Positions 19,777-29,120 of a DNA stretch of 64,000 nt are shown one piece after another. The notes beneath the pieces are model-generated. The model was given only the letters and a program-made list of their open reading frames with translations. It had not been told where the DNA came from and searched no databases. Source of the stretch: an uncultured Lachnospiraceae bacterium. GTDB taxonomy: Bacteria > Bacillota > Clostridia > Lachnospirales > Lachnospiraceae. The DNA lies in the NCBI GenBank assembly GCA_947644545.1, contig CANRZW010000002.1:124001-188000 (forward strand), given 5' to 3'. The position numbers were made by a program, and so were the translations under genes. Position 1 is the stretch's first letter; each line of letters begins with the position of its first letter.

Positions 19777-19860
19777 AGTAAACTTACATCATGCTTAGCC
19801 TGTCGTCGGGCGGGCCGCATGGCCATCCATACTGTGAAAGTCGAAGACTTTCATAGTAAA
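19777..19860. repeat. Three-hairpin repeat, family B copy 1
   Basis: This 84-base unit folds as GCCTGTC/GGCGGGC, GCATGG-CCAT-CCAT (weakened here) and the perfect GAAAGTC-GAA-GACTTTC, and is bounded by AGTAAAC at both ends. It matches copies at 59298-59380 and 59376-59458 almost base for base and a decayed copy at 29121. It ends five bases before the annotated spoIIM start. Confidence 0.75.
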
Positions 19861-19864
19861 CGAC

Positions 19865-20545
19865 ATGACAGATTTCCATGTCGTTCGTGACCAGGAGACG
19901 GGACAGGCGATTTTGGCATATAAAGCGGGGAGTGGGAGAGTAGTGCAGCAGACAACAGCAAAGAACGGTTACTATGTCGTATATTTGTTTACCATCGGAT
20001 TATTTCTGGGGATATTGATTGTCAACCTTGGTTATGATACGTGGATCGAGGAGGGCAGTCTCCTGGGGACAGATATGATCTTGCGTCTGAAAAACAGTAT
20101 ACCGGACGGAAACGGTTTGTTCGGCTATGTGTTAAAGCACCGGATGTTTATGGTATGCCTGTTAGGACTGCTGGCGACGACCATGATCGGACTGCCGGTG
20201 GTATGCGGTTATGTCTGCTATATGGGGCTGTCAGCCGGGTGTCTTCTGTCTGTAGCGGTGATCCGTTACGGAATACGGGGATTGTTCCTGATGGCAGCCG
20301 GTATTTTTCCCCAGGGCATTTTGTTGATTCCGGGATATGCGGCGTTGTTTCTCTGGGCAGTAGGGATCAACCGGATGCTGTACGCCCATGGAACGGGGCG
20401 GGAATATTACGGCAGATATGGCAGGAGGAGCTATCTGCAAAAGGGAATGCAGATGGCCGGTATTCTTGTGGTTGTTCTGATCGGGTGCGTTTTGGAGAGT
20501 TATGTTAATCCTCAAATATTGCAGTATGTTTTAAAAGTTTTTTAG
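19865..20545 (+). CDS. spoIIM: Stage II sporulation protein M
   Basis: 226 residues with five predicted membrane helices. It contains an N-terminal AKNGYYVVYLFTIGLFLGI helix and, later, GIRGLFLMAAGIFPQGILLIP, characteristic of SpoIIM. In endospore formers it works with SpoIID and SpoIIP in peptidoglycan remodelling during engulfment. ATG 19865 lacks a Shine-Dalgarno because a repeat element ends just upstream. GTG at 19942 (GGGAGAGTA before it) and TTG at 19912 are alternatives that drop only the hydrophilic N-terminus. It is followed by xerD, a conserved Firmicutes order. Confidence 0.87.
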   Translation: MTDFHVVRDQETGQAILAYKAGSGRVVQQTTAKNGYYVVYLFTIGLFLGILIVNLGYDTWIEEGSLLGTDMILRLKNSIPDGNGLFGYVLKHRMFMVCLLGLLATTMIGLPVVCGYVCYMGLSAGCLLSVAVIRYGIRGLFLMAAGIFPQGILLIPGYAALFLWAVGINRMLYAHGTGREYYGRYGRRSYLQKGMQMAGILVVVLIGCVLESYVNPQILQYVLKVF

Positions 20546-20568
20546 GAATATTTTTTCGTTAATATAAC

Positions 20569-20610
20569 CAACATATAGTAGACATAATTTTCTATGCTGA
20601 CGATATGTTG
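20569..20610. repeat. Interrupted dyad between spoIIM and xerD
   Basis: CAACATAT (20569-20576) and ATATGTTG (20603-20610) enclose CATA-N6-TATG at matching distances. There is no T-run; it could be an operator or a weak hairpin. Confidence 0.35.
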
Positions 20611-20662
20611 TGTTTTGTCTGCAAAATGGCTGAAAAGCCCGTAAAATCTGGGAAAGTTTCAT

Positions 20663-20691
20663 TTGCTTTTCTCCGGGAATCTGCTTATAAT
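20663..20691 (+). promoter_or_regulatory. xerD promoter
   Basis: TTGCTT (20663-20668), 17-base spacer and a perfect TATAAT (20686-20691). Confidence 0.65.
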
Positions 20692-20752
20692 GGTAGACAG
20701 ACGTCTTGTTTGATTTACATAAAGACGATTTGGGGGAAGGGTTTCCGGTTAC

Positions 20753-21637
20753 ATGGAAAAAGAGATCACAGCATTTATAGCTTATTTACATAATGTCAGA
20801 AACACGTCGGAAAATACCGAAATGTCGTACAGAAGAGATCTGAATAAGGTTTTGAAGTTTATGGGATCCCGTGGAATTCATGAAGTATCGGCGATCTCTT
20901 CACAAGACCTGAACGATTATGTCGCTTATCTGGAGGAGAATAAATTCGCGGCGGCCACTGTTTCCAGAAATATAGCCTCGCTTAAGGCGTTCTATCATTT
21001 TATGGTACAGAAGGGATATGTGCAGGAAGATCTGTCGGAGCAGTTGAAGGCGCCGAAGATTGAGAAGAAGGTTCCTGAGATCATGTCGCCGGAAGAAGTA
21101 ATCAGGCTGTTGAACCAGCCTTCGGGAGACACGCCCAAGGAGATACGGGACAAGGCAATGCTGGAACTTCTGTATGCCACGGGTATCCGGGTGACGGAAC
21201 TGATCACCTTGAAGAATTCGGATGTGAATATGCAGATGGGGGTCATTCTCTGCAGGGATCGCAGTAAGGAGCGGATCATTCCCTTCGGCGCGGCGGCCCG
21301 GAATGCATTGCTTAAGTATCTGGACGGGACACGGGATGCGATGCTGGAGAATAAGGCATCGGATGTGCTCTTTGCGAATTGTTCCGGTCAGCCCATGAGC
21401 AGACAGGGGTTCTGGAAGCTGATCAAGCATTATGCGAAGAAGGCAGAGATCAAGGCCGACATCACGCCGCATACGCTGCGGCATTCTTTTGCGGCGCACC
21501 TCGTGGAGAACGGCGCCGATCTGCACAGTGTGCAGGAAATGCTGGGACATTCAGACATCTCTACGACGCAGATCTATGCGAATATGAATCACAGTCATAT
21601 CCGGGAAGTATATACGAAGGCGCATCCGCGAGGATAG
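20753..21637 (+). CDS. xerD: Tyrosine recombinase XerD
   Basis: 294 residues. An N-terminal SAM-like core-binding domain (about 1-85) is followed by the catalytic domain with R146 (ATGIRVTEL), H240-x-x-R243 (HTLRHS), H266 (LGHSD) and the nucleophile Y275 (QIYANM). XerC/XerD resolve chromosome dimers at dif. Its place after spoIIM supports XerD rather than a mobile-element integrase. All catalytic residues are present. Confidence 0.93.
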   Translation: MEKEITAFIAYLHNVRNTSENTEMSYRRDLNKVLKFMGSRGIHEVSAISSQDLNDYVAYLEENKFAAATVSRNIASLKAFYHFMVQKGYVQEDLSEQLKAPKIEKKVPEIMSPEEVIRLLNQPSGDTPKEIRDKAMLELLYATGIRVTELITLKNSDVNMQMGVILCRDRSKERIIPFGAAARNALLKYLDGTRDAMLENKASDVLFANCSGQPMSRQGFWKLIKHYAKKAEIKADITPHTLRHSFAAHLVENGADLHSVQEMLGHSDISTTQIYANMNHSHIREVYTKAHPRG

Positions 21638-21691
21638 CAGGATTGTGGCGAGGATAAGACAGTGAGTGATTTGAATAAGAAGACAGAAACA

Positions 21692-21718
21692 GAGCAGGCT
21701 GGTTTGGCCTGCTCCTTT
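21692..21718. terminator. Bidirectional terminator between xerD and DAHP synthase
   Basis: GAGCAGGC (21692-21699) / GCCTGCTC (21707-21714), TGGTTTG loop, CTTTT on the plus side and a weaker T-containing flank on the minus side; the genes converge here. Confidence 0.75.
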
Positions 21719-21748
21719 TATGGAATATGCCTGGCACCTGTCTGCCTG

Positions 21749-22777
21749 TTATTCATAATCCGCTATATCATAGATCAATTTCTCTGACGCTTCCCATCCA
21801 AGACATGGATCGGTGATGGACTTTCCATAGACGCCCTCGCCGATCTTCTGGCAGCCTTCCTCGATATAGCTTTCGATCATAACACCTTTGACCATCTTAT
21901 GGATATCGCGGTTAAGCCTGCGGCTGTGCATGACTTCCTTGACAATGCGGATCTGCTGCTCGAACTGTTTATTGGAATTGTTGTGGTTGGCATCGATGAT
22001 ACATGCCGGGTTCACCAGATCGTACTCCTGATAGAGAGAAAAGAGCATGTCCAGATCTTCATAGTGGTAGTTGGGCAGGCTCTGGCCGTGTTTGTTTACG
22101 GAACCACGGAGAACCGCATGGGCCAGTGGGTTGCCGCCGGTGGTCACTTCATAGCCTCTGTAGATAAAGGAATGCTGGTGTTGTGCCGCATAGATGGAGT
22201 TGAGCATGACAGAGAGGGTGCCGCTGGTAGGATTTTTCATGCCGGCGGGTACATCGAAGCCGCTGACAGTCATGCGATGCTGCTGGTCCTCCACGGAGCG
22301 CGCGCCAATGGCCACATAGGAGAGGATATCCTCCACATAGCCCCAGTTATCCGGATAGAGCATTTCGTCGGCGGCGGTCATCTCGGATTCCTCGATGGCA
22401 TGAATGTGCATCCTGCGCATGGCGATCAGGCCGCTCATAAAGTCGGGCTTCTTCTCCGGGTCGGGCTGGCTGACGATGCCCTTGTAGCCTTCTCCGGTGG
22501 TGCGTGGTTTGTTCGTGTAGATCCTGGGGATCAGGATCAGCTTGTCCTGCACCTTCTCGTTAATGCGGGCAAGCCGGCTGACATAATCGCAGACGGCATC
22601 CTCGTTGTCTGCGGAGCAGGGACCGATGATGACCAGGAATTTATTGCTCTTGCCGGTGATGACGTCGCGGATTTCGGCATCGCGCCGGCGCTTGATCTGT
22701 GTCAGCCGTTCCGGGACCGGGAACTGTTCCCGGATCTCAGCCGGGGTCGGAAGTTTGGTTACGAAATGAAATGCCAT
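21749..22777 (-). CDS. 3-deoxy-7-phosphoheptulonate synthase (class I, AroG-like)
   Basis: 342 residues, matching the AroF/G/H class I DAHP synthases. Conserved pieces are IIGPCSADN, the PEP/metal region RIYTNKPRTTGEGYKG (given here as KPRTTG), VSGFDVPAGMKNPTSG and PACIIDANHNNSNKQ. It condenses phosphoenolpyruvate and erythrose-4-phosphate, the first step of aromatic amino-acid synthesis. It is a single gene with its own promoter at 22849-22877, not next to other aro genes. Feedback type (Phe, Tyr or Trp) cannot be decided from the sequence. Confidence 0.93.
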   Translation of the reverse strand: MAFHFVTKLPTPAEIREQFPVPERLTQIKRRRDAEIRDVITGKSNKFLVIIGPCSADNEDAVCDYVSRLARINEKVQDKLILIPRIYTNKPRTTGEGYKGIVSQPDPEKKPDFMSGLIAMRRMHIHAIEESEMTAADEMLYPDNWGYVEDILSYVAIGARSVEDQQHRMTVSGFDVPAGMKNPTSGTLSVMLNSIYAAQHQHSFIYRGYEVTTGGNPLAHAVLRGSVNKHGQSLPNYHYEDLDMLFSLYQEYDLVNPACIIDANHNNSNKQFEQQIRIVKEVMHSRRLNRDIHKMVKGVMIESYIEEGCQKIGEGVYGKSITDPCLGWEASEKLIYDIADYE

Positions 22778-22848
22778 ATCTTTATACTCCTCGAATCATA
22801 GTTTTAAAAACATATTTCTGCAAACATTTTTGTGGCAAAAACATGTAT

Positions 22849-22877
22849 ATTATAGTATATTAAGTTGAGAATCGCAA
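22849..22877 (-). promoter_or_regulatory. Promoter of the DAHP synthase gene
   Basis: On the minus strand TTGCGA (22872-22877), 17 bases, then a perfect TATAAT (22849-22854). Confidence 0.65.
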
Positions 22878-22937
22878 GAGTTTCGTGGTGAGAATCGCAT
22901 CCGGACTGACAGAGCAGGCCATGCCTAGGCAAGGGAG

Positions 22938-24293
22938 TTATCCTCTGTGCGCTTTGTGGGAAATATGCAGCGCAAAGACTGTGCACAGCAGTGTTTGCAG
23001 CATTTGACTGGCCAGCATACCCCACAGATACCCTTTGATGCCATAGAGTGGTATCGCTACGAAGACAAAGAGCAGCCGGAGTAAGAGGCTGATTACGCTG
23101 AAGAGGAAGGTCTGGGCAGTCTTGCCAAGGCCGTTCAGGATACTGCCCAGGGTGCTGGCGATGTACATGAAGGGGCAGATAAAACTGAGCGTGAGGATGA
23201 AGCTTCCGGCCAGCTCAGAGTGGAACAGCAGCCTTCCCGCCGTGCGTCCGAACAGAAGGAACAGGGCGGTACAGGCGAAACCGAGCAGAAGGCAGTAGCG
23301 TATGGAGGTCAGGATGGCACGTCTGACTGCGGCCTTGTTGCCGCTTGCGTCCGCTTCGGACACGATAGGCAGAAGCAGGACACAGATGGAATTGGTGATG
23401 GCGGAGGGAAACAGGATCAGCGGCAGGCTCATGCCGGTGAGCACGCCGTAAACGCCGAGGGCATCGGCATTATTCAGGCCGTATGCCATCAGCTTGTTGG
23501 GAATATAGATGGCTTCTATGCTCTGCAGCAGGTTCAGTATCAGGCGGTTGGCGGACAGGGGGACGGCCAGCTGCAGAAGCTGCGAACAGATGCGGCGGTA
23601 GGTGGTGAGCAGCACAGGAGGCTTCCTCCGGTTTCCGGAAGGGAAAACATGGTGCGCCCGGGCCAGGATCGCGATCACGGATACGATCATGGACGCGCTC
23701 TCGCCGATCACCAGTCCGGCTACGGCGAAGCTGATAGTGGGCTGCATGTTATGCTGCCGGAAATGGTAGTAGATCAGATAGACGGAACCTACGCGGAAGA
23801 TCTGTTCTGCCAGCTGCGACAGTGCCGGGATCGCGGTTCTGCGGATACCGTAGAAGTAGCCGTTGATGCAGGAGTGCACGGTCGCCATGGGGATGGAAAG
23901 GGCGATAATGCGCAGAAGGGGCGCGGTGCGGCTCTCCAGCAGGAAAGTTATGGCAATGGCATCGGCATACAGATAGATGCCCAGCGCGCAGGCGGTGGAC
24001 AGGGCCATGGCCATCAGAAAACCCGCCCAGAGGGTGCGGAAGGAAGTATGATAGTCGTGAGTGCTTGTTTCGCTGGCCACGTATTTGGAGATGGCGGTCT
24101 GGATGCCGGAGGCGGTGAGGGCGAAGGAGAGAGCCAGCACCGGCGCGATCAGCTGGTATATGCCCATACCTTCGGCGCCGAAGGCGTTGGACAGGAAGAT
24201 ACGGTAGAAGAAGCCGATAAAGCGGCTGAGCAGCCCGGTCAGTGTCAGGATGACAGTGCCGGTGATAAGAGGATTTTTCCAGTTCCGTTTCAT
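22938..24293 (-). CDS. SpoVB/MurJ-type polysaccharide flippase
   Basis: 451 residues with about 12-14 membrane helices and no soluble domain. The N-terminus (GLLSRFIGFFYRIFLSNAFG) and GIYQLIAPVLALSFALTASG are those of the SpoVB/YtgP polysaccharide biosynthesis family in the MOP superfamily. Such proteins flip lipid-linked sugar intermediates, in sporulation for spore cortex or in vegetative cell-wall synthesis. Which of these applies is not determinable. It is divergent from mnmA. Confidence 0.85.
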   Translation of the reverse strand: MKRNWKNPLITGTVILTLTGLLSRFIGFFYRIFLSNAFGAEGMGIYQLIAPVLALSFALTASGIQTAISKYVASETSTHDYHTSFRTLWAGFLMAMALSTACALGIYLYADAIAITFLLESRTAPLLRIIALSIPMATVHSCINGYFYGIRRTAIPALSQLAEQIFRVGSVYLIYYHFRQHNMQPTISFAVAGLVIGESASMIVSVIAILARAHHVFPSGNRRKPPVLLTTYRRICSQLLQLAVPLSANRLILNLLQSIEAIYIPNKLMAYGLNNADALGVYGVLTGMSLPLILFPSAITNSICVLLLPIVSEADASGNKAAVRRAILTSIRYCLLLGFACTALFLLFGRTAGRLLFHSELAGSFILTLSFICPFMYIASTLGSILNGLGKTAQTFLFSVISLLLRLLFVFVAIPLYGIKGYLWGMLASQMLQTLLCTVFALHISHKAHRG

Positions 24294-24460
24294 AATACAC
24301 CATCTTTGCGATCAGATATGGTTTTAGTTTATGCGCGGAGCGGGATGAGAAGAACAGTGTGGCAAGAATTTCCGACAGCAGGTTGTTTTGCAGACAGAGA
24401 CAGGAAGAAGAGACAGAGAGGTTAAGAGAGGATGTCCGGGTGGAAAGAAAGGGATCGTAT

Positions 24461-25558
24461 ATGGGAAAGAAGAAAGTCGTAGTGGGGATGTCCGGCGGGG
24501 TGGATTCCTCCGTGGCGGCATATCTTTTGAAAGAGCAGGGGTATGAGGTGATCGGTGTCACCATGCAGATCTGGCAGGACGAGTCCCGGGAAGCGCAGGA
24601 GGAAAATGGCGGCTGCTGCGGATGGAGCGCGGTGGAAGATGCCAGAAGGGTGGCCGGGCAGCTCGACATACCCCATTACGTGATGAACTTTAAGGAAGAA
24701 TTTAAGTGCAGGGTAATGGATTATTTCGTGGAAGAATATCTGGCCGGCAGGACACCGAATCCCTGCATTGCCTGCAACCGTTATGTGAAATGGGAGTCGA
24801 TGTTAAAGCGGAGCCTGGAAATTGGCGCCGATTATATTGCCACCGGGCATTATGCCAGGATCATGGTGACGCCGGAAGGCAGGTATGCGATTTGCAGTTC
24901 CGTGACGGCAAAGAAAGATCAGACCTATGCCCTCTATAATCTGACACAGGAGCAGCTGGCGCATACGTTGATGCCGGTAGGGGAATATACAAAGGAAGAG
25001 ATTCGCGCGATCGCGGTCCGGGAAGGCCTGGCTGTGGCCCATAAGCCGGACAGTCAGGAGATCTGTTTTATTCCGGATCATGATTATGCGGCCTTTATTG
25101 CAAAGGAGGCCGGGGAGCGGGTACCAGGGTGTGGGAATTTCGTGACGGAGCAGGGGCAGATCCTTGGGCAGCACCGGGGGATTACGCATTATACGGTGGG
25201 ACAGCGCAAGGGACTGCATCTGGCCATGGGGCATCCGGTATTCGTCACAAGGATCATACCGGAAACGAATGAGGTAGTGATCGGAGAGGCGGAGGATGTA
25301 TTCGGGGATACTTTGTACTGTGATCATATTAACTTCATGGGTATGGCTGATCTGCCGCGTCCGCGGGAGGTACTGGCGAAGATCCGTTATGCGCATGCAG
25401 GTGAGAGGTGTGTGATCGAGCAGGTGGCAGAAGATGTGATCAAGTGCTCTTTCCTTGCGCCGGTGCGGGCTATTACGCCGGGACAGGCGGTGGTCTTCTA
25501 TGAGGATGGCTGTGTGCTGGGCGGCGGGAGTATCAGGAGGACCAATACGACAGCGTAA
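24461..25558 (+). CDS. mnmA: tRNA-specific 2-thiouridylase MnmA
   Basis: 365 residues from ATG 24461, which follows AAAGGG; the frame is open further upstream without a ribosome site. It has the PP-loop motif GMSGGVDSSVAA, the catalytic cysteine in PNPCIACNRYVKW and the second cysteine in QEICFIPDHDY. It thiolates U34 at the wobble position of tRNA Lys, Glu and Gln. An extra pair of cysteines in GGCCGWSAVEDA near residue 49 replaces the usual region and is common in clostridial versions. Monocistronic by appearance. Confidence 0.95.
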   Translation: MGKKKVVVGMSGGVDSSVAAYLLKEQGYEVIGVTMQIWQDESREAQEENGGCCGWSAVEDARRVAGQLDIPHYVMNFKEEFKCRVMDYFVEEYLAGRTPNPCIACNRYVKWESMLKRSLEIGADYIATGHYARIMVTPEGRYAICSSVTAKKDQTYALYNLTQEQLAHTLMPVGEYTKEEIRAIAVREGLAVAHKPDSQEICFIPDHDYAAFIAKEAGERVPGCGNFVTEQGQILGQHRGITHYTVGQRKGLHLAMGHPVFVTRIIPETNEVVIGEAEDVFGDTLYCDHINFMGMADLPRPREVLAKIRYAHAGERCVIEQVAEDVIKCSFLAPVRAITPGQAVVFYEDGCVLGGGSIRRTNTTA

Positions 25559-25671
25559 GAAAATATTAAGAAATTCTACCATTTTCCTTCACGACTTTTT
25601 CACAGGGGATGTGATAGGATAAGTACTTGTAAGTGAACTGGTTTGTAAGATGTTGGAAATGAGGAATTATT

Positions 25672-26061
25672 ATGGTAGAATCGAAATTGTCCAGAGTGAA
25701 AGTAAATAATGAGATCGAATTGTGCGAAGTATATGACAGTGCTACGAAAGAGCGGATCAAGAAGGTTTTTTTCAGGGAAGGGATCTCCTTCTATATCAAA
25801 TTCAAGAAGAAGTTTGCGATGACCGGTATTGCGACAGTGAATCTGGCGGATGCGGATCCGGAAGACAGAAAGGAAACTCCGACGGAACAGAAAGAGGGCC
25901 GTTACATTATCTGCGTCAATAAGAGTCAGGAGACGTTGGCGAGAAACTCTATTATGAGAGTGGTGCCCGATTATCATGACAAGGTAAATTTTTTTGACGG
26001 AACAGGAAAGAAAGAGGGCGGCCGTTCCCCTTTTTGGAGTCTGATCGCCCAGATTGAATAA
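25672..26061 (+). CDS. Hypothetical protein, 129 residues
   Basis: A hydrophilic, basic N-terminal half (KERIKKVFF, FYIKFKKKF) and an acidic middle; no signal peptide, membrane helix or recognised domain. ATG 25672 follows GAGGAATTATT, so translation is credible, and third positions look coding. Convergent with the small gene at 26088. I do not recognise the family. Confidence 0.6.
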   Translation: MVESKLSRVKVNNEIELCEVYDSATKERIKKVFFREGISFYIKFKKKFAMTGIATVNLADADPEDRKETPTEQKEGRYIICVNKSQETLARNSIMRVVPDYHDKVNFFDGTGKKEGGRSPFWSLIAQIE

Positions 26062-26087
26062 ACACCGGCTGGTGGCAGAGAATATTC

Positions 26088-26339
26088 TTAGAATCCTGCC
26101 ATCATCAGTCCCATCAGCTGGTCTCTGACAACGGCATCCTGAGAGCCCTTGGCTTTGGATGCCATGCCGTCAAGCTCTGTTTTGCTGGCGGCGGCCAGCA
26201 TCAGCTTTTGCTGGAAGGCCTTTTTGGCCTGTTCCGCTTCCTCGGCCCGTTTCTCGGCTCTTGCCTGATTGCGGAGTTTTACGGCGTTCTCCATGGAGTC
26301 TATTACCTGTGCCATACTGTTTAAAGTGTCGATCGTCAT
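26088..26339 (-). CDS. Hypothetical small helical protein, 83 residues
   Basis: Residues 15-60 are Ala/Glu/Lys/Arg-rich and predicted to form a continuous helix or coiled coil (KLRNQARAEKRAEEAEQ). The C-terminus is Met/Gly-rich (QLMGLMMAGF). A GGAGGG lies before the ATG. No family recognised. The 180 bases upstream, to 26517, contain its leader and no other gene. Confidence 0.6.
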   Translation of the reverse strand: MTIDTLNSMAQVIDSMENAVKLRNQARAEKRAEEAEQAKKAFQQKLMLAAASKTELDGMASKAKGSQDAVVRDQLMGLMMAGF

Positions 26340-26517
26340 CGTGAACCCTCCCCGTCATTACATAGAACAGATCATTTCTATAAATATCGTCATCCGTGAC
26401 AGGATTCTGAATATGCGGCGCAGCTTTTCCATGATTTTTGTAATCTATGCGCAAGGATCGGTGGAAAGCCGGGATTTTCAGTGTTTTCAGGGTCTTGTAT
26501 GGAACAGTGTCAGCAGA

Positions 26518-27336
26518 TTATAATTTATGGAAAGAAGGACTGCGTTTCTCAAAGGTTGTATAATACCGGAAACCGCAGTCTTTTAATATGTCTGCAACAC
26601 GGTCGAAGGCATGGGCGATCTGTCCCGGATCGTGGGCGTCGGAGCCTGTGGTGATGATCTCACCGCCCAGTTCACGGTAGCGTTTCAGGGCACCAACACA
26701 GGGATTAGGTTCCCGCATTCCTTTGGCCAGCGCGGAGGTATTGATCTCGATGCCCTTCTCCATAGCGATCAGACGCTGCAGGATCTGCTCAAAGATATCC
26801 CGATACTTTTCATAGGAATAGCCCTTATCTTTCTGTGGGCCGTAACGTACCACGTAATCCAGATGCCCGTAGACATCGAAGTTGCTGTAGGCCTGCAGGT
26901 TTTCCGGGATGGAAGAAAGGTATTCCAGATAGGCTTCTTCCTGACTGCGTCCTTCGTAGAATGCCGGATAGTAGGGATCCTTCCCGTGGCAGATGTGAGA
27001 GGAGGCTATGATGAAATCATAATCATGGGATTTGGCGAAGGCAGCATTCTGCCGGGCCAGATGCGGCTGCATTCCCAGTTCGACGCCGAAGCAGAGTGTG
27101 ATCCGGTCCGCATATCGTTCTTTCAATCTCAGAAAGTCGTACAGATAGGAGTCGGGATTCAGTACAAAGAGTCCGGCAGGCGTGGAGCTGGTTACCGGGT
27201 AATCGAGATCGTGGTGCTCTGTGAAGCACATTCTGGTCAGTCCCAGTTCTATTCCTTTCAGGATCATTTCCTCCATGGGGGTATCCGAGTCGCCGGAGAA
27301 AGAGGAATGCAGGTGGTAGTCTGCAGTAATGGGCAT
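26518..27336 (-). CDS. hisK: Histidinol-phosphatase, PHP family (HisK type)
   Basis: 272 residues. PHP-domain metal motifs are present: DYHLHSSFSGDSD at residues 6-18, CFTEHHD, GVELGMQPH, ASSHICHGKD, FDVYGHLDYV and TGSDAHDPGQIAHAFD at the C-terminus. The set and the size fit the YtvP/HisK class that removes phosphate from histidinol phosphate in histidine synthesis. Other PHP phosphoesterases share the fold. It is not beside other his genes, so its pathway role is inferred. Confidence 0.85.
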   Translation of the reverse strand: MPITADYHLHSSFSGDSDTPMEEMILKGIELGLTRMCFTEHHDLDYPVTSSTPAGLFVLNPDSYLYDFLRLKERYADRITLCFGVELGMQPHLARQNAAFAKSHDYDFIIASSHICHGKDPYYPAFYEGRSQEEAYLEYLSSIPENLQAYSNFDVYGHLDYVVRYGPQKDKGYSYEKYRDIFEQILQRLIAMEKGIEINTSALAKGMREPNPCVGALKRYRELGGEIITTGSDAHDPGQIAHAFDRVADILKDCGFRYYTTFEKRSPSFHKL

Positions 27337-27584
27337 GATAAGTGACCTCCTTTGTCAAGATGATAGGGACTGCACACTGGAATAAAATGAGCCTTTTTAT
27401 TGATGATACAGGGAAACTGGAGATAAGGATACGTTTGCAATATGGGCGATATCCTTGGGTACTGCTGTCATGATCTATCTTTAATGAAAATGATACGATA
27501 GTGATTGATCAATGTATTTCCCGTTTTCTTTAAATTCATTATTGATGATTGTTTTCGCAAAGTCAAGAAAGAAATAAGCCGTAA

Positions 27585-27785
27585 GACATCGTTGGCTGTC
27601 ACTCAACGGACGCTGTGGACTTCCCGGACATTGCGGCACTGGTGTGTAAGGCAGTTTTTGGAGGTCAGATCGTAGGGGAAGTTGTGGCAAAGGAACTGAT
27701 CGAGACGTTTCTTCATGCATCTTTTTCCGGAAGTGAGGAGTTTGTCAGACGGGTGAATAAACTGGAGTATATGAATCAGCTGTGA
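27585..27785 (+). pseudogene. Decayed coding fragment upstream of gap
   Basis: A 66-codon open frame between a TAA and a TGA with no ATG/GTG/TTG start; it reads coding-like protein (for example DFPDIAALVCKAVFGGQIVG and SEEFVRRVNKLEYMNQL). On the other strand, 27481-27580 also reads protein-like (FLDFAKTIINNEFKENGKYI). Neither family is recognised. The rest of the 660-base gap 27337-27997 carries only the gap promoter. Confidence 0.3.
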
Positions 27786-27873
27786 TTTTAGAACGGCCTG
27801 GAGTACACCGTGACAGGGGGATCCGGGCCGTTGCTTATTCTTAGATTTTATTCACAGATTTTTGAATTACATC

Positions 27874-27902
27874 TTGAATTTTTTGGACAAATTAGGTAAA
27901 AT
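27874..27902 (+). promoter_or_regulatory. gap promoter
   Basis: TTGAAT (27874-27879), 17-base spacer, TAAAAT (27897-27902); leader of about 90 AT-rich bases before the GGAGGG ribosome site. Confidence 0.6.
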
Positions 27903-27997
27903 ATAACTGCCGACTAAATTTTACCAGTTATGTGCATTATAAATATGTAGGGATTGGTAAGATTATAATAAAAAGATTATTTAGGAGGGACTAAAAA

Positions 27998-28999
27998 ATG
28001 GCAGTAAGAGTAGCAATTAATGGTTTTGGCCGTATTGGCCGTCTTGCATTCAGACAGATGTTTGGTGCAGAAGGATACGAAGTAGTGGCGATCAACGATC
28101 TGACAAGCCCGAAGATGCTGGCACACCTGTTGAAGTATGATTCTTCTCAGGGTAAGTATGCTCTGTCTGATACCGTATCCGCTGGCGAAGATACCATCAC
28201 AGTTGACGGCAAGACACTGAAGATCTACAAAGAGCCCGATGCAAACAATTGTCCTTGGGGCGAATTAAATGTTGACGTTGTATTAGAGTGCTCCGGCTTC
28301 TATACAAGCAAAGAGAAGGCTCAGGCACACATCAATGCCGGCGCTAGAAAAGTTGTTATTTCCGCTCCTGCAGGTAACGACCTTCCTACAATCGTTTACA
28401 ATGTTAACCATGAGACATTGAAGGCTGAGGATACCATCATTTCCGCAGCTTCCTGTACAACAAACTGCCTCGCTCCTATGGCTAAAGCTCTGAACGACCT
28501 GGCTGGCATCAAGTCCGGTATCATGAGCACAATCCATGCTTACACAGGCGATCAGATGATCCTTGATGGTCCTCAGAGAAAGGGTGACCTGAGAAGATCC
28601 CGCGCAGGCGCAGTGAACATCGTTCCTAACAGCACAGGCGCAGCTAAGGCTATCGGCCTTGTTATCCCTGAGTTGAACGGTAAGCTGATCGGTTCCGCAC
28701 AGCGTGTTCCTACTCCGACAGGTTCTACAACGATCCTGGTAGCAACTGTTGAGAAGTCCGTAACGAAGGAAGAGATCAATGCAGCTATGAAGGCAGCAGC
28801 TACAGAGTCCTTCGCATATAACGAGGATGAGATCGTTTCTTCCGATATCGTTGGCAGCACCTATGGTTCTATCTTCGATGCAACACAGACCATGGTTGGT
28901 GAAGACAATCTGGTTCAGGTTGTTTCCTGGTATGACAATGAGAACAGCTACACATCTCAGATGGTTCGTACAATCAAATACTTCTCTGAGTTAGCATAA
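27998..28999 (+). CDS. gap: Glyceraldehyde-3-phosphate dehydrogenase, type I
   Basis: 333 residues. NAD-binding [13 protein letters not shown] at the N-terminus, catalytic cysteine in [14 protein letters not shown], and the C-terminal SWYDNENSY. It oxidises glyceraldehyde-3-phosphate with phosphate and NAD to 1,3-bisphosphoglycerate. AGGAGGG precedes the ATG. Codon use is strongly biased to preferred codons, as expected for a highly expressed gene. First gene of a gap-pgk-tpiA glycolytic cluster. Confidence 0.97.
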   Translation: MAVRVAINGFGRIGRLAFRQMFGAEGYEVVAINDLTSPKMLAHLLKYDSSQGKYALSDTVSAGEDTITVDGKTLKIYKEPDANNCPWGELNVDVVLECSGFYTSKEKAQAHINAGARKVVISAPAGNDLPTIVYNVNHETLKAEDTIISAASCTTNCLAPMAKALNDLAGIKSGIMSTIHAYTGDQMILDGPQRKGDLRRSRAGAVNIVPNSTGAAKAIGLVIPELNGKLIGSAQRVPTPTGSTTILVATVEKSVTKEEINAAMKAAATESFAYNEDEIVSSDIVGSTYGSIFDATQTMVGEDNLVQVVSWYDNENSYTSQMVRTIKYFSELA

Positions 29000-29120
29000 A
29001 AGTTAATTCCTGCGGAATTAACTTTGCGAAAGGGTATCTGCAAGATTCGTGAAGATGTATTTGTAAGTTGCAATGTAATTTTTAGGAGGCTCGGCCGCTG
29101 GGCCGGGCCTCTTTGGCGGT

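Noticed and set aside
21899..22801. A 300-codon plus-strand frame
   Set aside because: Antisense to the DAHP synthase gene; no recognisable domain.
23220..24425. A 401-codon plus-strand frame
   Set aside because: It is antisense to the flippase gene, which has clear family motifs; Gln/Gly/Asp-rich composition is a codon-bias artefact.
26611..27345. A 244-codon plus-strand frame
   Set aside because: Antisense to the PHP-family phosphatase with full metal motifs.
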